This document shows, piece by piece, positions 10,963-23,119 of a stretch of DNA of 64,000 bases. The DNA is from Zizania palustris. Taxonomy: Eukaryota; Streptophyta; Magnoliopsida; Poales; Poaceae. The DNA lies in NCBI GenBank assembly GCA_019279435.1, contig JAAALK010000285.1:66946865-67010864 (forward strand), in the 5' to 3' direction. Below the pieces are notes generated by a model that was not told the DNA's origin, made no database searches, and worked only from the letters and a program-made list of their open reading frames with translations. The translations under genes were made by a program, and so were the position numbers. Position 1 is the stretch's first letter. Every line of letters begins with the position of its first letter.

Positions 10963-12942
10963 TGAGAAACCAAGGGTTGGTTTCAGTATTTGTGATGAGT
11001 GATTGACAGGCTTTTAACCTCTGTTCGAAGGGGTACCTCCAGAAGGGGTTCGGAGGTTGGACCTCCGAAGGGTGTTCGGAGGTGGTTTCACCGAAGGGTG
11101 TTCGGTGGTTGGTTGCTACAGCTGTTGCAGCGGAGTGTACCTGTCGGAGGGGTCCGACAGTACACGATGACTGGGTGTGTACCGAAGGCTTCGGTACTTT
11201 GGGCGGTACACCGGAGTTTGTACAGGAGATTGCTAACCCGGAGAGGTCTCCGGAGTACTGGAAACACTTGTTTGTTTGTCGGTGGTGCGCAGGGACTTCG
11301 GAGGCGACGGACAGGTTCGCGGCAGGTGAACCTGGGTCAAGCGGGAGGCTTGATGCCAGGGGAGCGGGGAGCTCCGTCACGGTGGCTGCGAAGGGGGTCC
11401 GGGTCGGTCCTCGGGTCGAGGTGCGCCAGGTGAAGGCAGAGAGTGCGGAGCATGGCTCCGGGTGAAGGTACTCCGAGACAAAGTCCTCGGAGGTGAGGCA
11501 CTTCGAAGGTACTCCGGAAGGAGTGACTTCGGAGTTGGATGGATCAAGTCCTCTGCGGAGGCAAGGAGTTCGAAGTGTGCTCCGGAGGGAGACATTCGAA
11601 GGTACCCGACGAAGGTCTCAGAAGTCGAGGCGCATCGAAGGCATGGTCCAGGTGAGGCTCGTCGAGGAGTGTGCTCAGGGAGAGACACTGCGACGAAGTG
11701 CTCATGGAATGCTTCGTGCGAAGGCCTGGGACGAAGGAGGGACTTCGAAGGGTGGTACTCCGAAGGTGGGGCTTCGGAGTGTGGTTGTCTTGTGGTACTT
11801 CGGCCTGCATGGCTTCGGTACACGGACTGACGGAGTTCGAGCTGGGAGTAGCTGCGAAGCCGTGGTGGTCCAGTCCGGAGGTGTTGGTGCGAAGGCCCAA
11901 GGGCTTTGACGGCTTCGGCTCAAAACCGTCACTGTATCGGAGACTGACTTCGGTGAAGCGAAGGCCATCTGGCTCAAGGCTTCTCACCGAAGCTACCGCA
12001 CCCTCGCATGCGAAGGGAGGCTCTAGAAGGTCAAAGACTGCAAAGGCTGACACTGTCTGTTGTGTAAAAAGCTGACGCTGTCCCCTCTGCAAAGCTGACA
12101 GAGAAGCCTCCGGAATAAAGTTGGACTACCTTTTGTACCCCTCTGTTCTGTAGAGATAAAACTGGTGTAAACCCTAGGGGTAAAGTAGTCAATTCCTTTG
12201 GGTGAACTGTGGGCTATAAATATGGGGACTCGGTAGGTAACATTTAACACTTTGAGCATTTACTGTTGAGCTCCTATAGCCACACACTTCGTTGTATTCA
12301 TCCAGAGAGTTCATTTTCTGTGTTCCTTGTTCAAGCGGCGAAGCCCTGCCTCTGTGTGCTTTTTGCTTGAGCTCGCTTTACATACCTCGCTAGTTGTAGT
12401 ACATCGAAGCCTATCTAGGCGAAGGGTGCTTTGTGTGAAGTGTGTTTTTCAGTGTGCTGTCGCTCTGTGTAACAGGAGGCGAGACCTCGCTGCTTACTAG
12501 CGAAGCCCTGATCGAAGCCCGTACGTTTATCGTGTCTGTGACTCTAGCGAAGTCTGTCAGTGTGCGTTTAGACCTTCGTGTACGAAGCCCAGCACCAGTT
12601 GCTGCTGCCAAGTACTTGGTCGAAGTCCTCAGTGGGGTGTCCACTCTTGCGAAGGGTGAAGTGCGAAGCCTGCTCGAAGCACCCTGGTGCGAAGCCTGCA
12701 CTGACTTAGTAGAGTAGATTTTCGAGGGTTGTTAGTGGAGCGAAGTCTTCTTGGCTTCAAACTTTTGCTCCTACGAAACCTGTGTTTGGAGCTGTCAAAG
12801 CACCTCCGAACTAGACCTCCGAAGGTAGTGTTCGAAGCCTGTTCCGCAGAGGACAGAACTGAAACCGAAGGCTAGTTATTAGCCCGAAATTTTAAAAGCT
12901 CCCATTCACCCCCCCCCTCTGGTCGCCGTTTCCGGTCCAACA
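10963..12942 (+). repeat. C1 3' LTR
   Basis: This 1,980-bp copy is nearly identical to the 5' LTR by eye. Scattered substitutions and small indels are visible, for example a 4-base difference near 12,703 versus 3,835. That suggests a fairly recent insertion. It is followed by the GTAAC target duplication. Confidence 0.95.
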
Positions 12943-13572
12943 GTAACTTTTGGGATGCTTCTCTAGAGACATAGGAGAAGGGCCGAGGACAAACACCCTC
13001 GGCCACCCCTGCCAAAGAGGTCGAACACTCCACACGAGCATGAGTTCGGCCCATAGGTAGCTAAGGCCGTTCCAGGTACACCCCATTTGGCCGAAGGTTC
13101 TGGGAGCAAATTTGCGATGCCCGGAACCAAGCTGCAAGCTTCATGGGTGCCTCCTGGGATGAGTAAGTCCCAAAAGAGGCGATTGCAATGTCTTCATGCC
13201 GAGTACCTTAGAGGGAAAGAGGCCGAAGAATGCAAAGGTAGCCCACCGATGAGTCCACAACTGTAGCTAGGACACACCAGGTGTGGAGACCAAAGTTGGC
13301 TAGCAAGCCAGCTTCTACCCTCGCTGAGTAGGAACCGCGTCCTTGCAAGGGACCCGGGGGCAAGACAAGTAAAATTAGTAAAGGCCGATTTGATGAACAA
13401 TCCAGCGCTTAAGTCCCCTAGTAATATTAGTGAATCATACAAATTGTCCTCATCAAATTCAGATGTCTTGAGTTATGAAATGGACGATTTGATAGGTAAA
13501 CAAATAGAGAGTACTGCCAGTGGCTCACTATGCTTTTAGCTCACTAAGTTTGCTAAAAGGAAGGGGGGCATG
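12943..13572 (+). pseudogene. G0 gag C-terminus joined directly to the 3' end, pol absent
   Basis: After one copy of GTAAC, the gag frame interrupted at 2,092 continues, with KSQKRRLQCLHAEYLR visible near 13,160. Several stops occur. Within about 250 bp the sequence becomes non-coding and reaches the PPT-like AAAAGGAAGGGGGGCATG immediately before the LTR at 13,573. No protease, RT, RNase H or integrase motif lies between gag and LTR. G0 is therefore a gag-only, non-autonomous or deleted derivative. Confidence 0.7.
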
Positions 13573-14982
13573 TGTTGACACTCGAATTTGGCATTAATGG
13601 TCGAAATTGTCAAAATATCAATTTTGGTAATTTGGGCTGAAAATATGCCATCTCCGGCACAAGCCGAAGCCCTGAAGTGCTAAAGGCTTGTCCTGCATTG
13701 GGCTTCGGCAACACCTTCGGAGGCATGCTTTGTAGGTAGGCTTCGGCCCAATGGGCCCTTCGGTGGCCTATGGGCTTCGGCCCAGCAGACTAGCTTCGGT
13801 GAAGCCCGTGGATGGCCACTACGGCCAGCAGAGTCCTATTCAGATTAGTATAATTCGACTGTTTTTGATCTCTTATCCAAATCTTAACCACCTAGCTAAA
13901 TCCTACTCATATTAGGTGAGATATCTTTTCCAAATCTTAACCACCCGGTTGAATCGTACTCAAATTAGGTGAGACCAGTCCCTATAAATATAGGGGTGAG
14001 GCCGATTCAAGAGGACCCCCGCTTTCATATCAACACAAAGCTCCTCGCTTTGAATCGTTCTTTTATCTTCCAATCTACTTTCCTTGCCCTAGGATTAGCC
14101 AAGTAATGTCCATCTTCATGGGTTTGCGCTGAAAGCCCTCCGTCCACTGCGTCGAAATCACGATAACCCTTTTTGATTCGCTCGTGAATCTCCCGTTTAA
14201 TCCACGAAACATATTTTTATCGTTTTATCGGTTTTCTTCTACTACCATTGGGAGTTTGGCCTCTAGGCCAGATTGCACTTGATCTTTTGCTGTTTTGGAG
14301 GGGAAACATCTTCAAAATCATCGCCAAGAAGTTTGGGGGCAATTGATACTCATCTACAAGGCTGCCGGAGCACTCTTCGCCATTGCGCCGAAGCCCCTTC
14401 GGTGAGAACCTCTTCGCAGTAAACCACTCCGCGCCAGAGCACCCTTCGCCATCACGCTGAAGCCCTCTTCAGCGAGAACCCTCCACAGTAAATTGTTCCA
14501 TGCCGAACTCCGCATTGCCGAAGCCCCGTTCTGACCGAGGCTTCACCGTTGGTCTGACCGGGTACCCTCCGTCGGTCCGACCGCCTGGAGACCGCTTCGC
14601 ATCAGAACACCGAAACCACCTTCGGTGACCCCTTCACAACAGAACGCTGAGGCCCCCCTTCGGCGATACTTCGCATCACTGGTCTGAGCAGGGAGTACAC
14701 CTTCGGTTTGACCGCCATTTTATTACAGATCAGAATCGGCCCTGTTCTGGCCGGTTTGTTCAGGTTTTATTATTTTTAGTTATTTTCTCATACATCGGCT
14801 AATCGAAATTTATTTCCTAATATTTGTTTGATTACTCAGTGACTCCGTTACCCTTACAACCATTAAGGATTTGTCGGAATGCGACGTCAGTGCCGCATCA
14901 TGCTTAGGTTTATCCCTAAGTATCCGCACGCTTTTGGATCGTCGAACTGACCCAAGTGTGGGGGCGCATTTTCGTGTCAACA
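13573..14982 (+). repeat. G0 3' LTR
   Basis: The LTR begins TGTTGACACTCG and ends GTGTCAACA (about 1,410 bp). A TATAAATA box lies at 13,983-13,990. Its start, TATA block and end match the LTR at 15,251-16,539, so both belong to one family. The R/U5 half is rich in CTTCGG, GAAGCC and GGTCTGACCG motifs. No primer-binding site follows it, which fits a 3' LTR. Confidence 0.85.
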
Positions 14983-15250
14983 CTTAGGCACTAAAAGCCC
15001 CAAATTTTGTAAATGGTCGCCTAGTTGGGGAGGTCCTTTTAAGGTGGCTGAAATCACTCCAGGTAACGCATAGTTGTTAGAGTCTTTACAAGGAGAGCAA
15101 TTTCGAAGAGTTTTGAATGTCAGATATTTGAAAAAGTACTTCCCAAGTGTGTGGCAAAGTGCTTGAAGTGTCAAAAGGCCGCTATGGAGTATATCGTCCG
15201 TAGCTCGTTGTGCTTTTGGCTCACTAAGTTTGCTAAAAGGAAGGGGCATG
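14983..15250 (+). pseudogene. G0b integrase C-terminal tail and PPT
   Basis: This is a 268-bp remnant. One frame, with a few stops, reads GGPFKVAEITPGN, then GEQFRRVLNVRYLKKYF and FPSVWQ. That resembles the C-terminal end of gypsy integrase/pol polyproteins. It ends in a PPT-like AAAAGGAAGGGGCATG before the next LTR. It shows that G0b, unlike G0, once had pol. Confidence 0.65.
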
Positions 15251-16539
15251 TGTTGATAGCAAAAATGGCATTAATGGTCGAAATTGTCAAAATATCAATT
15301 TTTGTGGTTTGGGACCAAAATATGTCTTCCCTGGCACAGGCCAGTCCAACCGGCCATAAAGGCCCAGTCAGACCGACCCAATGGGTCTGGTCAGACCGGC
15401 CTAGTTCGAAGGGTAGAGATAAAGGTGGTTTTCGATTTAATCTTATCTCCAAATAAATCCCAGCTAATTTTGATGAATCCTTCTTCATGTAGGCGCTAGA
15501 GAGTCTAAGTCCAACCCCTATAAATATAGGGGTGAGGCCGATTCAAAGATCATCTACACAGATCAATACTTCAAAACCCTAGTTTTGAATCGTACGTCTT
15601 CTTTTCATCTACTTTCCGCATTAGTTCAGTCCATCTACGTGGGTTTGCGCTGAAAGCCCTCTGTGCATCACGTCGTAACCGTGGTAAGCCTTGTTGATTC
15701 ACCTGTGAATCACCTGTTTAATGCACGTAATGGATTTTTATCGTCTTTATCGTTTTTATCGGATTTCTAGCTATCCTTGGAAATTTTGTCTCTAGGCCGA
15801 ATTGCATTTGAATCTCCTATTGTTTGGCAGTGTCCTTACCCTTAGATTCTTTGCCAAGAAGTTTGGGGGTGATTGCTTCAACTTTGCTACCTCGCCGGAG
15901 CCCCGCGAGATCAAATCGAAGCCTATCGGTCCGACCGACAGTACTCCGCCGGTCTGACCGGCTGTTGCTGTGCTGGGTCTGTAAGATTCGTGCCAGCACA
16001 CTTCGTCATCTAGTCGCAGGAGCCCCCCTCGGTCCGACCGGTGTCCCTTCGCCGGTCCAACCGGACTCCTCCATAGCGATCTGCTCCACGCCGGAGCACC
16101 CTTCGTATCAGACCCCATCCTGCAAGCCTTCGAAGGGTTCCTTGCACACCCTCGGTCCGACCGGAGGTCTACCCCCGGTTCGATCGTTTGAAGACCCGAG
16201 GCCCCTTCGGGGTGTTTTGGACCGCTCCACACCCGAGCACCGAGGACACCCTTGGCGACCCCTTCATAGGTGTCAGTCCGACCAAGGTTCTTGCTCCAGT
16301 CCAACCGGCCAATAGGTCGAAGCCTCCTTTAGGACACTTCAGACTTCGTTATTTTATCGATCTAACACTATTTATTTCGGTTAATTAGGTTATATTCTCA
16401 GAGATATAATTGAATTGCCTAGCGACTCTGTTTTCCCCTTACCTCTAATTGAGGGTTGTCGGAACGCGATGTCAACGTCTCGTGACATTTTTGGATCTTC
16501 GAACTGGCCCAAGTGCGGGGGAACATTTTCGTGTCAACA
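15251..16539 (+). repeat. G0b 3' LTR
   Basis: The LTR is about 1,289 bp, TGTTGATAGC...GTGTCAACA, with a TATAAATA box at 15,519-15,526. It is a diverged sister of the G0 LTR and contains an array of palindrome-like GGTCNGACCGG motifs. Immediately after it, mid-codon RNase H sequence of G1 begins, so this element inserted into G1. The 5' side of the insertion lies left of the window. Confidence 0.85.
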
Positions 16540-17361
16540 AGAAGTTCACATATGCTCTAGTAATGGCCTCGCGCAAGCTGCGGCATTACTTCTTGGCACA
16601 TAATGTAATTGTACCCACTTCGTATCCGCTCGAAGATATGCTCCACAATACAAATTCCATGAGAAGAATAGGGCAGTGGGTTGTTGAGCTATAACCCTTC
16701 GGCATTTAGTTTACTGCTGGAACTGCTATTAAATCACAGGTGGTGGCTGACTTAGTGGCAGAATAGACTCCACCCGCGGAATGGACTCCGAAAAATCAAG
16801 TGAAGGACATTGGACAATATATTCTGACAGAGCATACTAGGCATTCAGAGCCGGGGCGGGAGCGGTAATAGTCTCACCGTCGGGGCAAAAAGCAATGTAC
16901 TCTGGAAGGGTCAACTTTAAGTCCACCAATAATATTGCAGAGTATGAAGGGATTTTTCTTGGACTTCGCAAGGCACACATGCTGGGAGCGGCCCACGTAA
17001 TCATTAAGATAGACTCTCAGGTCGTCGCATGCCATATAGATAAAAGTTTCCAAGCCCACCATCCTCATCTTGCCACATACTTAGAAGAAATATACAAGAC
17101 CGAAGCTGCATTTAAAGGGATTTCCATTCGAAGTATACAGAGGGCAGATAACCAACAAGCTGATGTCCTAGCAAAAGTTGCGGCCGGAGGCCTAGATATA
17201 CCGGAGGGGGCTTTCTTCAAAGAACTCTCGGTACCTTCGACACCAAAACTTCCTCCCACAGAAGTGTGTTGTATTCCTAGCAGCGATTGGAGAGCTCCGA
17301 TCATGGCCATGTTGCAAGATGAAGGTAATTTGCCCGAAGGCCAAGAATTATCAAGACTGTA
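16540..17361 (+). pseudogene. G1 RNase H region (two domains), broken
   Basis: The first part (to about 16,700) matches the end of the gypsy RNase H, with ALVMASRKLRHYFLAHNVIV. A second RNase H-like domain follows: a YSD motif near 16,825, then NIAEYEG and IKIDSQVVACHI, and a terminal ADNQQADVLAK. These are the spaced acidic residues of RNase H. A TAG follows the first Asp motif, and other stops occur. The open part is 16,895-17,362. Dual RNase H domains are known for Tat elements. Confidence 0.75.
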
Positions 17362-18497
17362 GCCAAGAGTCCAGAATTATCGTATAATCAACGGTATTTT
17401 ATACAAAGCTAGAGTTTGCTCTCCCCTATTGCGTTGTATCACCCAGACCGAAGGAAAAGATATAATTCGAAACATTCACGAAGGCTTGTGTGGCAGCCAC
17501 CTTGCCCTCGGGCCCTGGCTAGTAAAACACTTCCCGAGGGGCTTTATTGGCCTACTATTGTAGCTGATGCCAAATCATTGGTTCACACTTGTCAAGGATG
17601 CTAGTGGATGGGAAGACGAAACCATCATCCACCAACGCCACTACAGATCATCGACCTAGTGTGGCCGATGGCTCAGTGGGGAATGGATCTTATTGGTCCA
17701 TTCCTAATGGCAAGAGGTGGCTTGAAATTTGTGGTGGTAGCAATCGAGTATTTTTCTAAATGGGTCGAAGTCGAGCCCATCACAGCTATCACTTCAAAAA
17801 ATATGCAAAAAATTTTCTGGAAAAATATTATTTGTAGGTTCGGAGTACCTAGAGTTCTTACAATTGATAATGGCACCTAATTTTATGCCGAGCCCTTTAG
17901 AGAATTCTACGAGGGCCTTGGCATCCAAATGTGTTTTGCAGCTGTCCACTACCGCTAATCCAACGGAGTCATCGAATGAGCCAATGACAATATTTTGTTC
18001 AGCTTCAATAGGAGGATAGTTGGGTTAGCAAAGGGGTTGTGGACCGAGGAACTCCTGAAGATTTTGTGGTCCATTCGGACCACCCAGGCTAGGTCTACGG
18101 GTTTCACTCCATTCCGTTTGCTGTTCGGAGACAAGGCCATGACACCAACAGAGCCGAAAGGTTGATCCCTCCACACTACAGAGCTAGAAAATCAAGATGA
18201 AAGGCATGCTTCACTTGACCTCATGGAAGAGACAAGGCTACGAGCTGTTGCCAATCTAACGAAGTACCGGGTCCAGACGAAGGCATGGTATGACCCAAAG
18301 GTCAAGCTTAATAAACTTAGGCCAGGGCATTTGGTGCTCAAGAGTGTAATCGCTCCTAGGAAATTGGGGAACAAATGGGAAGGACCATACATCATACTCC
18401 GCTTAGGGCTGCCAGGATCTTTCAAGTTAACTAACTTAGAAGGAGAAGAGTTAAAGCATGCATGACATGCAGAGCACCTTAAATGATATTTCTCTTA
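17362..18497 (+). pseudogene. G1 integrase, multiply broken
   Basis: The zinc-binding region precedes TLPEGLYWPTIVADA and CQGC. The catalytic core shows GMDLIGPF (Asp at 17,696), IDNGT (Asp at 17,867) and a Glu near 17,974. A C-terminal domain with KLRPGHLVLKSV and GPYIILRLGLPGSFKL follows. Stops occur at 17,602, 17,878 and elsewhere, and the Glu is in a different frame from the first two catalytic residues. The enzyme would integrate the element cDNA; this copy cannot make it. Confidence 0.8.
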
Positions 18498-18649
18498 GGG
18501 GCTCCTTGTAATAATTTGTAACCCCAATTTTTAAGAAATAAAGACTAAGGTCTGAATCATGCACACCCCTCAAAATAAATCCTATCCCTGGTGGATGCAC
18601 CAGAGCTCGGATGAGTTATGGAGGTAAGCATCATTCATAAGCGACCAAT

Positions 18650-19200
18650 TAATGGTCTCTGATCCACTAGTTTGAAGCATCCGTAAAAGAGACGAAGGTG
18701 GCTAAAATATCTATGGATTCCGAGCCACAGGCTTGATAGCATCCATAGAGGAGTCCTACGTGACTAGAAAATAGCGGGGTCCAAACCACTGGTTTGAAGC
18801 ATCCATAAAAGAGATGAAGGTGACCAAAATACCTATGGATTCCGAGCCACAAGCTTGATAGCATCCATAGAGGAGTCCCACATCACTAAAAATAGCAGGG
18901 TCTGAACCACTGGTTCGGAGCATCTGTAAAAGTGTCGAAGGTGGCCAAAATACCTATGGATTCGAAGCCACCAGCTTGATAGCATTCATAGAAGAGTCTT
19001 GCATGACTATTAACTAACAGATTATGGACCTTTGCGTTCGAAGCATCTACAAAATAGTCGAAGGTGACCAAAATTATCGGATTCCGAGTCATCGGCTTGA
19101 AGCATCCGAGAAAGAGTACTAAGCTACGAAATATGGATTTCGAGCCACTAGGTTCGAAGATTCCTACGAGGTCCAAATGACCATTACTTCAGACTCTGAA
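18650..19200 (+). repeat. G1 tandem repeat, about 120-bp unit with 60-bp halves
   Basis: About four diverged copies start near 18,673, 18,796, 18,915 and 19,039. Each contains GAAGCATCCRTAAAAG, TATGGATTCCGAGCCAC and a second half TTGATAGCATCCATAGAGG. The half-units resemble one another, giving a 60-bp substructure. The repeats lie between pol and the convergent antisense ORF, exactly where G2 has 60-bp repeats. Confidence 0.8.
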
Positions 19201-21839
19201 CAACGGCTTTGAATCAACCATTCAATACAATAGGGGCTCCGACCGTATAGGTTCGGAGAACTCTACGAAAATAATTTTTTCGTGTTCATTGAGCATAAAA
19301 AAATGAAGAAAAGTTAAAATGTGCTAGGCACTGTGCGCGACCGACCTCACTTGATATTAAGGACAGCCAACCACTAAGAGGGGCTAGGAGGTAAGGCACT
19401 ATTTGAACACATTTTGACAATTTATATTACTCAATCAATTGTATTTCACTATGAAAAATTGGTATCTAAACCAAAAAGGAAGCGAATGCCCCTTCGATCT
19501 CTAAGGTTAGCTTTGGGGTTCGCCTGGCCTCGACGGCCTACATGACTCATTCCTGAGCCTGGATTTTTATTAACTTTTCTTTTAATTTGTTTCCCTCTTT
19601 GTGAAGCTCTAAAGTCCTTTTGCTCTTGCTAGAGTTCGGCCTAGGTCTGAAGTCTTTCGGAGCTAGTCTCCGCTGGATCTTCATCAGACCAGTTGATGTA
19701 TTCTGAAGATGAGGCTGTTAGAAATACAACTTTCTCCTTTCCATCTTCATTAATAAAAGAAAGCACTTCGTAGAAAATATCAGGCGCAACTTCCCCATGA
19801 CTCCCCCGAGGAATGGAGAATCGAGGGCGTATGTGAGGCCTTAAATATTCGAAGGTAGCCCACTGCTAGCGGAGCCCTTCGCTGGCATGTAGTACTTCAA
19901 GGTAATCATCTAGGGTGCACAATAAATCCTAAACACAAACATTATGATAAAGTCTTTTTCATTCATTAAAAGAAAGACAATAATACAAGTTTTTACATAG
20001 CGAGGTCCTAAGGAGGGCTAGACCATATGGTCCGAAGAAGGTACACTTGTCGAAGGCATTGTTGGAGGCAGTGTCCGCGCCTGCTTCTTACGATGGGCTT
20101 TGTTCATCCATGCCTTCGCTGTCGTCCGACCTTCAGCTTTCCAGGTTGCATGAGAAGCCTCCCAGGCTGTGGTGACATCATGCGAAGGGGCCAACAGTCG
20201 ATCACTGTCGCGCCCCGATTTAATAAATCAGGACTTTATTGAAATTCCATAGAAAATCAATAAAACAAGACGTTCATCATGCGACCACGTATAATACGGG
20301 CAATCATTCACGGTTCGTAGACCGCATTAATACAAAAGTGAATAAAGATGAAGAGAAACTAATAAAATAAGGGATCCTAGATGAACGCCTCCTTCCAGTC
20401 TCGCCTTGACTGGGTCGCTACTCCAGACCTTCATCCTCCTCGTAGTAGACTGGCTCTGATGGTGTAAGTCAACGGGGTGAGTACAGATGTACTCAGCAAG
20501 CCACCGAATGCAAATATAATGCAGGGTAATAACAAGGGAGATAGTGGCTAGTTTTGCGGAAGCAGCATAATTGTAAAGCTTTAAATGTGAGCAATTTATT
20601 AGTACGGAAAAGTAAACATGTGTGTGTGCATCATCATCTTCTAACTCGAGGGGTACAGTCAGCCCCACCTCGCTCAACAGTTCCTTACGTGCCATGAATA
20701 ACTTGACCATTCAAACAATTGTAAACTAATAGCGAGTAGTCACACAACCCGCCGTTGACCGTGGGCTCGGCTTTTCGAAAAGATTAAATTACTCTGATCA
20801 GAGATGTACCACTGTACCCACAAGGCACGCACTCATCACCTACACCGAAGTGTAACGAGATGACCCATCACACGGGAACTCGTGCCAAAACCTTCCATAT
20901 AGTCCTCCCCGACTCAATAGCACCCTCTTATGGGTTTCATATGGTGTCCCGACGCATCGGAGCCCCACCATACCCCCCCTTGAGCCTCGTCGGTACAAGT
21001 CACCTGCAGGCTAGCCCCTTGCCCCCTCCTCTATGGTGCATCGAGCCGGAGTATTCCATACTTCCAGTTAGGACTTACCCATTAGACTTGTGGTTGGTAC
21101 GGAAGTGCTTTGCAACAGATCCCGTAGACCGGTCCTTATAGTGCCCCGGGTGCGACAAACCAGTGCCCGAGCTTGCACCCTGAACCCACCATACTTATAA
21201 CTTAGCCAACTCCAACAGAGTCCAGAGACGAGAATAACGGGGAAATTCATATACAGAATCCAGCTATCTACGACTCATTCTGTTTATCCTATAGCAGTTG
21301 TGCCGGTACATTGGGCACTAGCTAATATTTTAATAGTAGAGTGACAAGGAGTTAAGGCTCAATAAGCATGGCTTGGGTTTGCACACAAGGACGGGGATCT
21401 AATAAATATAAGTGTAAGGCTTGATTATTGGACTAATGCAATATTAACCTATGGGTTATAGCAATAATTTATTAAAACATGGGCTCAATTATGATCAACT
21501 GTTTCCACAGGGGTGGTCGATGACTTGCCTCGATCAGCAAAGGGGATGGAGGAACCTCGGGGTAAAACTCAGGATCTTCGATGGCATCGTAGTCTTCTCG
21601 ATACAGAAAAGTAAACACAACATTCAATAAACATTCCAAAACCAATCATACAAGCATACATATTTTTGTTGGGTTAAGTAAAGGAGATAGGTTTTTAAGT
21701 CCTACTAATTTATTACTTAAATATTAAGGTTAAGTTTTAAAGAGGTTCCTGAATTTTATAACTTGATATAAGTATTTTTCCTAAGGAGGTTTTTATTTTC
21801 CCTTTTTAGGGATGGATTAAAAAGGTATGAAATAGCCTT

Positions 21840-22215
21840 ATTGTTCTTATGGTATTAAAAATAGTGAAATAAAGTTATTATGTCTCCTGAAGTTGTTATA
21901 TAAGGTTTTAAGATATTTTCATAAAGTGTGGACTTTTTATTATATGAATTAATTAAATATCCTTAAAAGGGCTTTTGTAGTATTATTTAATAGAATAAAG
22001 TGGGCAAAGTGAACATGCTATTTTTATTGCATTAAAACAGTGGAGTAAAGTCATTAAGTTCTCTGGATTTAATATATAAATTATTAAAGGTTTTTCTGAA
22101 TTATTTAATTGAAATATTAATTAAATCCTAAAGGGGACTTTTCTTTATTTAATAAGATTATTATGTGCCAAATAAACATATTGTTTTTATTGCATAAAAG
22201 TGTAGAGAATAAAAA
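21840..22215. repeat. Degenerate tandem repeat of about 170 bp inside S1
   Basis: Three blocks near 21,845, 22,015 and 22,185 share a pattern of the type TTTTTATTGCATTAAAACAG followed by GTGRARTAAAG. They are separated by about 170 bp of AT-rich sequence. The copies are highly diverged. Confidence 0.5.
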
Positions 22216-23119
22216 GATAGATTTTACAAAATTTGAATGGTCGAATTTGGAGCTAAATTGAAGGAGATATGAATTTTTGGGGAGAGTATATAAATGAAGT
22301 GTTTAACCAATTTCTTATATGATGTTTGTATTTATTGTAATAGTTATAAAAATATTAAAAATTCAAATAAAAAGCCTAGTGTATATTTTTAGCTTGAAGA
22401 ATTTAATAAAAATTTCCAAACCCAAAATTTGAATTCTTTTTGAGATTCTTAATTCCTCGTTGTTTTAACCATTTTATTATTCATACACGGTCCATATAAT
22501 TTAAATTTTATTTTCTGCAATTTAAAATAAAATTTATAAAATCTCATAAAAATTTATTTTGTCTTGAGAAACTCAACATAAATTATTCATCTCAAATCCT
22601 GAGTTATATATCATGATTTGTATTTATTTTTCTGTTCTTAATTCAATATATAAAAATAGTTTTTTTAAAAAGGATTTTTAACAAAATTTAAATACGTAGT
22701 TGAAATGAGATTTTGACCTAATAAATCGAGATAAATATTATTAATTTGATGATAAAGGATCAAGTAAAAATAACGAATAAATTAGATTAAATAGATTATC
22801 AAGGATTAAGGGACAATACAAGAATAACCCATTATATATATTATAATCAAAACGGGATCATCCGGTTTTGATAATGATATTTTAGGATCAATATTAATTA
22901 ATAGTTGAAACGTATCGATGAACAAGATGACATAGTGGAATAGAAACAATTATGATGCGATAATTAGACATGGAACAATTTAATTGATAGGAGCAAGTGA
23001 ATCAAAAGAAAATGTGTTCTCACCAGTAGGGAACAAAAGACGATGATGCGGAGTATCGGCTTGGCGCTATACAACGGATGGCGCACGGGGCGTAGGACGA
23101 CATGGCTGCGCAGCCGACG

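Larger units (their letters stand above)
2093..12942 (+). mobile_element. C1: full-length Ty1/copia (Sirevirus-like) retrotransposon
   Basis: This element has two near-identical LTRs (2,093-4,075 and 10,963-12,942), both TGAG...AACA. A perfect 5-bp target duplication GTAAC flanks it (2,088-2,092 and 12,943-12,947). Internal order is primer-binding site, gag, protease, integrase, reverse transcriptase, RNase H, 3' UTR with repeated polypurine tracts, and LTR; integrase before RT is the copia order. The long gag with a coiled-coil stretch and two CCHC-type knuckles, the 2-kb LTRs and the PPT array are Sirevirus traits. It is inserted in the gag of G0. It is structurally complete but carries several frameshifts and stops, so it is unlikely to be autonomous. 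No env-like ORF is visible between pol and the 3' LTR. Confidence 0.95.

Noticed and set aside
13573..16539. The two TGTTGA...CAACA LTRs as the pair of one element
   Set aside because: The 268 bp between them has an integrase tail and PPT but no primer-binding site, so both are 3' LTRs of separate insertions.
18650..19200. Possible CRISPR-like array
   Set aside because: The genome is a plant genome, and the spacers are themselves repeated parts of a 120-bp unit.
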